From the NCBI GenBank assembly GCA_964520865.1, contig CAZFOY010000082.1:1-9242 (forward strand): 9,242 bases of DNA. Direction: 5' to 3'. Positions 1 to 6,140 of the stretch are shown here, in pieces. The DNA is from CAVQCT01 sp964520865. GTDB lineage: Bacteria > Zixibacteria > MSB-5A5 > GN15 > FEB-12. Under the pieces are notes generated by a model. The model was not told where the DNA came from. It made no database searches and saw only the letters and a list, made by a program, of their open reading frames with translations. A program made the position numbers and the translations under genes. Numbering within the stretch: position 1 is the stretch's first letter; the number at the start of each line of letters is the position of its first letter.

Positions 1-1313
1 TTGCGGAGCTTCTGGCCAGAGGAATCAATCGGTTGTTCTACTTCGTCCGGATTCACCTGAGTCCGTTCGACAGCCCTGACCTGATTGCCTTCATTATCAT
101 CGCCGGAATCTTCACTGCATTGGCGAGCGGACTGTATCCTGCCTGGGTTGCGAGTTCCTACAGTCCGTTGGATTTCCTGAGGCGAGGACAGAAAATCCGC
201 AGCGGAATCCTGAATCGCATTCTGCTGGTGCTTCAATTCGCGATTGCGATGATGGTAGTAGTTGCCAGTCTGGTATTCCTTCAGAACGTGAAATACAACC
301 GGGATATCGATCCCGGGTATGATCTGCATTCGGTTCTCAACGTGACTCTTCCGGTAGGTCAGGATCCCGGCATAATGCAACGAGAGCTCGAGAATGTGCC
401 CGGCATCGTTGATATTTCAGGAAGTTCAGGCGGGGTCGGCTTCGGATACGGGTCCGGGAATTTCACCTTTGAGGGCGAGCAGCATGCGATCGTACAGTAT
501 TTCGTAACCTCCAATTACCCGCGCATGATGGGATTCCGTCTGAAAGAGGGCAGATTCTTCGATCCGGATATTCCGTCCGACAGCACGACCGGCATTGTCG
601 TGAACGAGAGTTTCGTTCGTGAACTGGGTCTTACTTCGCCGGTCGGCCAAACTTTGAATCTTGGAATTGGTTCACCGAAAATAGTGCTCGGAGTGGTACA
701 GGACTTTCTGCTTGCCTCAACGAGTCAAGAGATTCTGCCGTGCATGTTCGTGATCCCGGCGTTCGATCTCCGCTATCATTCGCTTCACATGCGTGTGACA
801 TCGGGGACTGAACAGAGCGTCAGGGAAAAAGTTGAGGTTATCTACGCCAGCCTTTATCCTGACGACGAGATTGAGATGAACTGGCAGGACGACATCACCC
901 TGGGGGCCATCCGAGAAAGTGAGCGAATGCTTAAACTAAACTCGCTTCTCTCATCCCTCGCCATTCTCATAGGCATCATGGGGCTGGTAGCGTTCGTGTT
1001 TTCGAACATCGCCCGCAGAACAAAAGAGGTTGGCATTCGCAAGGTCCTCGGAGCAAGTGTGCCACAGGTCGTCCTGCTGATCAACCGGGATCTGATTCTC
1101 ATGTTAGTGATAGCGATCGTGATCGCGGACGTCGGCGGTTACTTCATCATCGGAAAGTTCCTCGACAGCATCTGGCCCTATCATGTCGGAGTCGGATTTA
1201 GTGCAATGATGACGGGCAACCTGCTGGTGGCCATTGTCGCCTTACTGACGGTCTCGTGGCAGGTCTGGCGAGTGGCCACCTCAGATCCGGTCGCGAGTCT
1301 CAGGTATGAGTAG
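1..1313 (+). CDS. ABC transporter permease, FtsX/MacB type (C-terminal part, cut by window start)
   Basis: Membrane subunit of an ABC exporter of the MacB/LolC/FtsX superfamily; such permeases work with a separate ATPase to move lipoproteins, peptides or drugs out of the inner membrane. The reading frame is open to the left edge without a stop, so the true start is upstream and the TTG at 33 is only an internal codon. About 436 residues are visible. They begin with the last two helices of a first FtsX domain (FIIIAGIFTALASGLYPAW). A helix near ILLVLQFAIAMMVVVASLVF follows, then a soluble MacB-PCD-like extracytoplasmic domain, and finally a second FtsX domain with three helices. The cytoplasmic loop ARRTKEVGIRKVLGAS before the penultimate helices is the family signature. 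This duplicated layout matches the roughly 800-residue permeases common in Bacteroidota and relatives. The protein ends at TAG 1311-1313 after SLRYE. The substrate cannot be read from sequence. The next gene is convergent, so this is the last gene of its unit. Confidence 0.92.
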   Translation, partial: AELLARGINRLFYFVRIHLSPFDSPDLIAFIIIAGIFTALASGLYPAWVASSYSPLDFLRRGQKIRSGILNRILLVLQFAIAMMVVVASLVFLQNVKYNRDIDPGYDLHSVLNVTLPVGQDPGIMQRELENVPGIVDISGSSGGVGFGYGSGNFTFEGEQHAIVQYFVTSNYPRMMGFRLKEGRFFDPDIPSDSTTGIVVNESFVRELGLTSPVGQTLNLGIGSPKIVLGVVQDFLLASTSQEILPCMFVIPAFDLRYHSLHMRVTSGTEQSVREKVEVIYASLYPDDEIEMNWQDDITLGAIRESERMLKLNSLLSSLAILIGIMGLVAFVFSNIARRTKEVGIRKVLGASVPQVVLLINRDLILMLVIAIVIADVGGYFIIGKFLDSIWPYHVGVGFSAMMTGNLLVAIVALLTVSWQVWRVATSDPVASLRYE

Positions 1314-1384
1314 AATATAAGATAAGGATATGACTTCACAGCAGAACTACGTCTATCAATTCCGAGTAGCCATGCTATGGATAA

Positions 1385-2053
1385 TCAAAACCTGAATCCG
1401 ATGCCAAACCCTACCGAAAGATTGTCGAAATTCACTTTGGTGGCGGGTAGTGTGGATTTGGTGTATATGAACTTGTAGTTGAACGGACCCACTTCTGCAC
1501 TACCCAACTTCTGTGCCGTAAGATCGATCGTAGCGAAAAAAGCGGATCGCGAAGGAACGCGCAACTCGGCCTCAAGCCACAATCCGACTTTTGTCTGCTT
1601 GTATCGGTCGACCATATCGTCAACATCTATCGGTTGATCCTCGGCCTCAATGAAGCACAAGGACGGTCCGATTCCGAAACTCAGGAAGTCTTCGATACTC
1701 CCGGTGACAACCGGCGCAATTACACGGGCCGAGCTCTTGACACTGAGAGAAACGGGCCCGCCATCGGCGGTGCCCAGGTTCAGACTTCCGATGGAGAGTC
1801 CAATCGAAAACGGGGAGGCAATGCGGTACCTGGCGCGCATGACGAAGGAAACGTTCGAGTACGATGACTTCGTCTTACGAAAGCCAGAGTTTCTCATCGC
1901 ATTGGCAAGATCGTCGGCAGGTCCCTTGAAGGTCTTGGTCAGCGAAATCGATACTGACCACTTTCGTAAATCCGAACTATTGTGAGTATTGACGCCCCCG
2001 GCGCAAACGTTTAAGGCAGATAACAAAACTATTAGTAATAGAGCTGTTTTCAT
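1385..2053 (-). CDS. Small secreted protein, predicted outer-membrane beta-barrel (hypothetical)
   Basis: A 222-residue protein with no family I can name. It starts with a clear signal peptide (MKTALLLIVLLSALNVCAGG) that suits signal peptidase I; the Cys is preceded by NV, which is not a good lipobox. The rest alternates polar and hydrophobic residues in strand-sized runs (for example FSIGLSIGSLNLG, FLSFGIGPSLCF, VGLWLEAELRV, AFFATIDLTAQ, LSVGFGIGFRF) and ends in Phe, the usual last residue of an outer-membrane barrel. This suggests an 8-stranded, OmpA/OmpX-like fold. The frame extends upstream to an ATG at 2107, but that codon overlaps a strong predicted -10 box, and the signal peptide begins at the ATG at 2053, so 2053 is chosen. 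The ribosome-binding site is weak (AGGG about 8 bases upstream). It has its own predicted promoter (2103-2132) and is therefore probably transcribed independently of the broken gene upstream. The fold is inference. Confidence 0.72.
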   Translation of the reverse strand: MKTALLLIVLLSALNVCAGGVNTHNSSDLRKWSVSISLTKTFKGPADDLANAMRNSGFRKTKSSYSNVSFVMRARYRIASPFSIGLSIGSLNLGTADGGPVSLSVKSSARVIAPVVTGSIEDFLSFGIGPSLCFIEAEDQPIDVDDMVDRYKQTKVGLWLEAELRVPSRSAFFATIDLTAQKLGSAEVGPFNYKFIYTKSTLPATKVNFDNLSVGFGIGFRF

Positions 2054-2102
2054 GACTCGAACCCTGCTGCGTGATGATTGATGATATGCCCGTACAGGCA
2101 AG

Positions 2103-2132
2103 ATCATACTTCGTTTCAGGAAGTCAAGTCAA
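2103..2132 (-). promoter_or_regulatory. Predicted sigma70-type promoter for the beta-barrel gene
   Basis: Read on the minus strand, a -35 box TTGACT (2132-2127) is followed by 18 bases and a -10 box TATGAT (2108-2103). Each matches the consensus at five of six positions. Transcription would begin near 2096, leaving a leader of about 43 bases before the ATG at 2053. A second TTGACT overlaps the first by one base (2127-2122), but its 13-base spacing is too short to use. The site lies between the remnant gene (ending 2155) and the barrel gene. Confidence 0.6.
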
Positions 2133-2154
2133 AATTAAGCCTGAGAATTGTAGA

Positions 2155-2600
2155 TCAGAAGCGTCTGGCAAGAATTAGCCGTCCGGCGACTTCATTGAAT
2201 CGTGCAGACTCCGATCCGCCCTTCACGGAAGTAGCTTCCATCTCGGCAGTTAGTGTGAGATTCGTTGTCAGGGAGTATGCAGATCTGAACTGCGGTCGCA
2301 ATGTCGTAGTGACGTCACCGACAGCGACTGAGACAGTTGCACTGGTGTTGAGTCTTCGCTGCATTACCGTGTGTCGTGAATGATGCTGAGAAAGACCCGA
2401 ACCTGTACGGTATTCGCAGTGCCGTTGGTAATGATCGCCTGTCCGATGCCGGGGTTGTTCTCCCAGTCGCTGATATAAGGCGAAGGATACGGATCGAATA
2501 CGAGATCGACGGTCCAGTCTGTTTGTCCGAATGATGACACTGCGGTCAGCAGCAACAACAGAAGCCAGAAGAACACAATTGCCCTGTACCGAATTCGCAT
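2155..2600 (-). pseudogene. Broken gene: secreted-protein 5' end joined out of frame to a barrel-like 3' end
   Basis: The first part (2600-2364) encodes 78 residues. These begin with a textbook signal peptide (MRIRYRAIVFFWLLLLLLTA ending near SFGQ), then a segment containing DPYPSPYISDWENNPGIGQ and ending VFLSIIHDTR at a stop. From memory, similar 'PSPY.SDWE.NP' segments are the N-terminal part of much longer secreted proteins in FCB-type genomes, so 78 residues looks truncated. Directly after the stop, another minus-strand frame reads from about RRLNTSATVSVAVGD to EVAGRLILARRF and stops at 2157-2155. These last 65 or so residues look like the closing strands of an outer-membrane barrel with a terminal Phe. 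The strong ribosome-binding site (2610-2617) shows the 5' end was a real gene. The simplest reading is a long gene that lost its middle and its frame. Alternatives are a real short 78-residue secreted protein followed by unrelated debris, or a sequencing error that hides only the frameshift. Confidence 0.55.
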
Positions 2601-2609
2601 GGCCCGGAA

Positions 2610-2617
2610 CTCCTTTC
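2610..2617 (-). promoter_or_regulatory. Strong Shine-Dalgarno site of the broken gene
   Basis: On the minus strand GAAAGGAG (2617-2610) stands nine bases before the ATG at 2600-2598. It is one of the two clear ribosome-binding sites in the window and fixes this ATG as the start, rather than the ATG at 2619 in another frame. Confidence 0.75.
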
Positions 2618-2692
2618 ATCCGAATTCATTTTCCAAAGCACGTCCCGGTCGAGGAACGATACCTCAGGGCAGAAGAAACTGTCGCAATGGAT

Positions 2693-2723
2693 ATGATATG
2701 GACAAATAAGTCGCTTTCGTCAA
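2693..2723 (-). promoter_or_regulatory. Candidate promoter for the broken gene
   Basis: Minus-strand TTGACG (2723-2718), 19 bases, then TATCAT (2698-2693). Both boxes match the sigma70 consensus at five of six positions, but the spacing is at the long end of what works. It would give a leader of about 85 bases before the ATG at 2600. It is suggestive only. Confidence 0.35.
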
Positions 2724-2726
2724 CGT

Positions 2727-2745
2727 AAAAAAATCAGGATGATTC
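2727..2745 (-). terminator. Weak candidate intrinsic terminator after the NlpE-like gene
   Basis: On the minus strand, about 20 bases past the stop codon, GAATCA (2745-2740), loop TCC and TGATTT (2736-2731) can pair as a short AT-rich hairpin with one G-T pair. It runs into an unbroken tract of seven T (2733-2727). The T tract is convincing, but the stem is short and low in GC. A second tiny palindrome, AACGCAAGCGTT (2755-2766), sits directly at the stop codon. Confidence 0.35.
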
Positions 2746-2765
2746 GGGTCGGTTGAACGCAAGCG

Positions 2766-3224
2766 TTACCGGAATAGACCAGTCGATTTGACCGTATCCG
2801 GCAGCGTGTCTGTTTCGCGAGCACGAGTCAGGTCATAGTTGAGCCCGTTCGGTATCTCGTTACCTTCCCCGTCCAGCATCCGAATCCGGTTGGAATCGAC
2901 CAGCTTGAGAAATTGAGGATGATCCCCGGTAAACAGAGTTATCTTCCGAGTAGCCTCACTGAAACTCCAGTGTCCCCACCAGGTGAAGGAAGAATGCTCC
3001 GGGTCTTTGCCTTCGATATAAACGTCGGTGGCATAGAACAGGCTGTCGGGACGGAGTGTCAGGGAGAACTTTATGCCGGGGCAGTCGGCGCACGGTATCG
3101 TTCCGGAAAAGGTAGCAGGCGTCCGAATGGCCGTCTGTGGCTTGCTTCTATTACATCCTATAGAGGCAACTAAGGCGAGGTAGACGAACAGCATGTACCG
3201 ACATTTCACAAGGGCAGGCTTCAT
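2766..3224 (-). CDS. NlpE-like envelope lipoprotein (copper-resistance NlpE N-terminal domain family)
   Basis: A 152-residue predicted lipoprotein. A positively charged start (K2, K7, R9) and a hydrophobic stretch lead to ASIGC, with Cys24 the likely lipidated residue; the lipobox is loose because Ser is at -3. The mature part follows the NlpE N-terminal domain closely. It has FSGTIPCADCPGI (residues 39-51) with the CxxC pair Cys45/Cys48, then strands including SLTLRPDSLFYAT, a SSFTWWGHWSF segment, and the closing RMLDGEGNEI that corresponds to the family's 'LDREGN' motif. In E. coli NlpE is an outer-membrane lipoprotein that reports surface contact and lipoprotein-sorting stress to the Cpx system; the CxxC is linked to copper and redox. 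Only the N-terminal domain is present; the C-terminal OB domain of E. coli NlpE is missing, as in many homologues. The gene is divergent from the membrane kinase. No Shine-Dalgarno is visible at this start, and a predicted -10 box lies just upstream. Confidence 0.82.
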   Translation of the reverse strand: MKPALVKCRYMLFVYLALVASIGCNRSKPQTAIRTPATFSGTIPCADCPGIKFSLTLRPDSLFYATDVYIEGKDPEHSSFTWWGHWSFSEATRKITLFTGDHPQFLKLVDSNRIRMLDGEGNEIPNGLNYDLTRARETDTLPDTVKSTGLFR

Positions 3225-3230
3225 TCAAGT

Positions 3231-3259
3231 AATATAACCGGCAAAGACGTTCGATTCAA
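3231..3259 (-). promoter_or_regulatory. Candidate promoter for the NlpE-like gene, possibly leaderless
   Basis: Minus-strand TTGAAT (3259-3254), 17 bases, then TATATT (3236-3231); the matches are four and five of six. The -10 box ends six bases before the ATG at 3224, so the transcript would begin at or next to the start codon. The absence of a Shine-Dalgarno there is consistent with a leaderless message. Confidence 0.4.
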
Positions 3260-3279
3260 GTCAACCCGCTTCTTTGCAT

Positions 3280-3308
3280 TTGCATTATTGACAGGATTGC
3301 TCTATATT
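3280..3308 (+). promoter_or_regulatory. Weak candidate promoter for the membrane kinase
   Basis: TTGCAT (3280-3285), 17 bases, then TATATT (3303-3308), about 75 bases before the kinase ATG. The -10 box is good, the -35 poor (three of six). A perfect TTGACA stands at 3288-3293 but has no suitable -10 box at 16-18 bases. TTGCAT occurs twice in direct tandem (3274-3285). No operator is recognisable in this divergent region. Confidence 0.28.
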
Positions 3309-3368
3309 TCTCGTCGACAATGAAGCCTTCTTTTTTATCGAATCAATCCCATCGCGGGCAATTCAAGT

Positions 3369-3373
3369 AGGAG
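3369..3373 (+). promoter_or_regulatory. Shine-Dalgarno site of the membrane kinase
   Basis: AGGAG ends ten bases before the ATG at 3384 and supports that start. The kinase G-loop begins only 18 residues later, the usual distance in this family. Confidence 0.7.
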
Positions 3374-3383
3374 CCAGTAGTTC

Positions 3384-6035
3384 ATGTCATTAAATCCGGG
3401 AAGCATGCTTGGGCCGTACGAGATCCTTGAGGCTCTTGGCGCGGGTGGAATGGGGGAGGTATACAAAGGCCGCGATACTCGAATCGACCGGATAGTCGCA
3501 ATCAAGGTCCTGCCGTCGCATATGGCATCGAATCCGGACTTTCGACAACGGTTCGATCGCGAAGCGCGGGCGATCTCGAGCCTGAACCATCCCAATATCT
3601 GTTCCCTCTACGACATCGGTCACCAGGACGGCGTCGATTTTCTCGTGATGGAGTATTTGGAGGGGGAGCCGCTTTCCAAATTACTTGAGAAGGGGCCGAT
3701 TCCTGTCCACGATCTGCTCAAAATCTCCGTCCAGATCGCCGACGCCCTCGACAAGGCGCATAAACAGGGGCTCGTGCACCGTGATCTGAAACCGGCCAAT
3801 ATTGTGCTGACCAAGAACGGTGCGAAACTGCTCGATTTCGGACTTGCCAAGTGGCAGGCGCAGGAACCTGCCGGACAGATTTCTGAACTCACTCGTACAT
3901 CGACACCGCTCACCAGCGAGGGGACAATAGTTGGGACTTTCCAATACATGTCGCCGGAGCAACTCGAAGGAACAGAGGCTGACGCGCGAAGCGACCTGTT
4001 CTCGTTCGGCGTCGTGCTGTACGAGATGGCTACAGGTCAACGTCCTTTCGAAGGTAAGAGTCAGGCGAGCCTGATTGCGGCTATCATGAAAGAAGAACCG
4101 AGACCGATTTCCGTGATTCAGCCGATGTCGCCACCGGCGCTGGAGAGAGTAGTCAAGCAGTGCCTTGCCAAAGAACCGGATGACCGCTGGCAAACGGCCG
4201 GAGACCTGAAACGCGCATTGGAATGGACGAGCGAAGGGGGCTCGCAAGTGGGTATTCCGGTCAAGGTATCGACGAGACGAAGAGTCCGTGAGCGAGCGTT
4301 GTGGAGCGCCACGATCGTACTGGCCGTTGCGACCGCCCTACTCGGATTCAAGTTCCTCACCCAGAAAGCGCCGGCGAAGAAGGTCACCCGATTTGCCGTA
4401 TCTCCGCCCAAGGGTTTGAAACAAATGCTCTGGCCCCAGATTTCACCCGACGGGACCACCATTGCTTTCCTTGCCAAGGATACCACCGGCCAGACGGGCA
4501 TCTATCTTCGGCCACTGAACTCGCTCGACGTACATCTATTGGTCAAGGTCCAGAGCGAAGCGTCCCGACCGTTCTGGTCTCCCGACAGCAAGATGCTGGC
4601 GTATTTTGAAAATGACAAACTGAACAAGGTCTCGGCGGCCGATGGCCTCGCCCAGCTGATCTGCAAGGCTGCGAACGGATCCGATGGATCCTGGGGGAAA
4701 TCCGGGGTGATACTTTTTGATGGACGGTCGACAGACTCGCTTAGAAAGGTGTCTGCATCGGGTGGTACGCCGGTGGCAGCCTCTCAAATCGATCATGGTC
4801 GAGGAGAGAGAATGAGCGCTTGGCCCTGTTTCTTGCCCGACGGTGAGCATTTTCTATTTATGGCTGACAGAGATTCGTCTGCGTCCGACATGATTCTCAA
4901 GGTTGGCGAGCTCAATTCATTCAAAGCCGAGTCCCTCACAGTCGTGAATTCGCGGGTACAATACTCCAAAGGCCATATCATTTATGTAAGGAACGGTATA
5001 CTGGTAGCGCAGCCTTTCGATGCCGACAAGCGGAAGATCACCGGCGAGCCGGTCCCATTGTCGGACAATATCGCGACTCGGGGCCAGCTGGCCGACTTCA
5101 GCGCCTCCGACAACGGTACATTAATTTTCGAACAGGGTCTGTTCGGCGGCCAGGACGCAATTATCTCCGTGAACCGCCATGGAGACTCCCTCGTTCAGAT
5201 CGGACCCACAGGAAATTACTCTGGCTTTTCACTATCTCCGGACAATACTCGTCTCGCGTACGGAGTCATATCTGACCGCCTGAACTCAGTTGATATCTGG
5301 GTACGCGACCTCAAACGGGGTGTAGCTTCACGGCTCACCTTCGGTCCCGGTATCAGCGTCTGGCCGCTGTGGAGTTCTGATGGGTCGGAAATCATGTATA
5401 CTTCGAATGAGGGCGGAGAGTACTACGGTATCATGAAGAGAAAAGCGAATGGAACCGGGAGAGCGGAAAAGGTATTCTCGCTGGACACCGCAAACGTCGG
5501 CCTGATCTCTGCTTCGCAGGATCGATCGCTAATGGCATTCGTGATCTCTGAGAATCGTGGAGATATCTGGTTGTATGATGCGAATGCGAAGAAAGCGCAT
5601 CCACTGCTCGATCAGCAATACACTGAGATGCGCGGAGTATTGTCACCGGACGGAAAGCTGATCGCTTATCAGAGCAATGAGACCGGTAATTCGGAGATTT
5701 ATATACGGGAGGTATCACCGAACGGCGGCAAGTGGCAGGTATCCACGAATCACGGAGCGTGTCCGCGGTGGAGCGCGGACGGCAACGAGCTGTATTACAT
5801 CCTTCCCAGGGACAATTCGTTCATGGCTGTTTCGATAACCTACCGGGACGGACTCAAGATAGGAACTCCTGTCAGACTGTTCCAGCATCACTATGTCGAC
5901 AGGGGCGGTACCAACACCCGTTGGCCGTTCGCTCCCACGAGTGATGGAAGAACGTTTTACATTCTCTCACCGGTCGATGAGACGGGAAGTTCTGAATTCG
6001 TTGTTGTACAGAACTGGACGGAGGAGATGAAGTAG
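3384..6035 (+). CDS. Transmembrane Ser/Thr protein kinase with extracytoplasmic PD40/TolB-type beta-propeller
   Basis: An 883-residue Hanks-type kinase that transfers phosphate from ATP to Ser/Thr of target proteins. The catalytic domain (about 12-281) is complete: G-loop GAGGMGEV (19-26), VAIK Lys41, alpha-C Glu60, HRD 132-134 with Asp134 and Asn139, DFG 151-153, an activation segment rich in Thr/Ser (170-185), the MSPE motif (189-192) and Asp204. It should therefore be active, and as an RD kinase it is probably controlled by activation-loop phosphorylation. After a basic stretch (RRRVRER) comes one membrane helix (about 305-322). The rest is a propeller of PD40/WD40-like repeats with SPDG-type turns near 353, 398, 617, 663, 753 and 796, as in TolB, presumably outside the inner membrane and acting as the sensor. 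Kinases of this layout are abundant in Acidobacteria and related phyla. It is divergent from the NlpE-like gene, and a second kinase follows on the same strand. Ligand and targets are unknown. Confidence 0.93.
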   Translation: MSLNPGSMLGPYEILEALGAGGMGEVYKGRDTRIDRIVAIKVLPSHMASNPDFRQRFDREARAISSLNHPNICSLYDIGHQDGVDFLVMEYLEGEPLSKLLEKGPIPVHDLLKISVQIADALDKAHKQGLVHRDLKPANIVLTKNGAKLLDFGLAKWQAQEPAGQISELTRTSTPLTSEGTIVGTFQYMSPEQLEGTEADARSDLFSFGVVLYEMATGQRPFEGKSQASLIAAIMKEEPRPISVIQPMSPPALERVVKQCLAKEPDDRWQTAGDLKRALEWTSEGGSQVGIPVKVSTRRRVRERALWSATIVLAVATALLGFKFLTQKAPAKKVTRFAVSPPKGLKQMLWPQISPDGTTIAFLAKDTTGQTGIYLRPLNSLDVHLLVKVQSEASRPFWSPDSKMLAYFENDKLNKVSAADGLAQLICKAANGSDGSWGKSGVILFDGRSTDSLRKVSASGGTPVAASQIDHGRGERMSAWPCFLPDGEHFLFMADRDSSASDMILKVGELNSFKAESLTVVNSRVQYSKGHIIYVRNGILVAQPFDADKRKITGEPVPLSDNIATRGQLADFSASDNGTLIFEQGLFGGQDAIISVNRHGDSLVQIGPTGNYSGFSLSPDNTRLAYGVISDRLNSVDIWVRDLKRGVASRLTFGPGISVWPLWSSDGSEIMYTSNEGGEYYGIMKRKANGTGRAEKVFSLDTANVGLISASQDRSLMAFVISENRGDIWLYDANAKKAHPLLDQQYTEMRGVLSPDGKLIAYQSNETGNSEIYIREVSPNGGKWQVSTNHGACPRWSADGNELYYILPRDNSFMAVSITYRDGLKIGTPVRLFQHHYVDRGGTNTRWPFAPTSDGRTFYILSPVDETGSSEFVVVQNWTEEMK

Positions 6036-6140
6036 CAGCTATGATATAGTCGATTGATTGAGCTGAAAACCCATGGATCATAACGCACACGGAGAACATT
6101 TCTTGATTTCGCGTTGTTCGACCGTTTGCAGTACCTCACT

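Noticed and set aside
1314..1384. CCATGCTATGG palindrome between convergent genes as a bidirectional terminator
   Set aside because: The stem is only four base pairs, with a three-base loop and no T tract on either strand.
1634..1985. Two plus-strand frames inside the beta-barrel gene
   Set aside because: They are opposite-strand shadows; the minus strand has the promoter, signal peptide and barrel pattern, and these have neither a ribosome-binding site nor a plausible protein pattern.
2531..2728. A 65-codon plus-strand frame between the broken gene and the NlpE-like gene
   Set aside because: It has low-complexity, implausible composition and runs across the signal peptide, ribosome-binding site and promoter of the minus-strand unit.
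6036..6140. Hairpin (CAGCT...AGCTG) or promoter between the two kinases
   Set aside because: The arms are five bases with a 20-base loop and no T tract, and possible -35/-10 pairs match poorly, so neither is supported.
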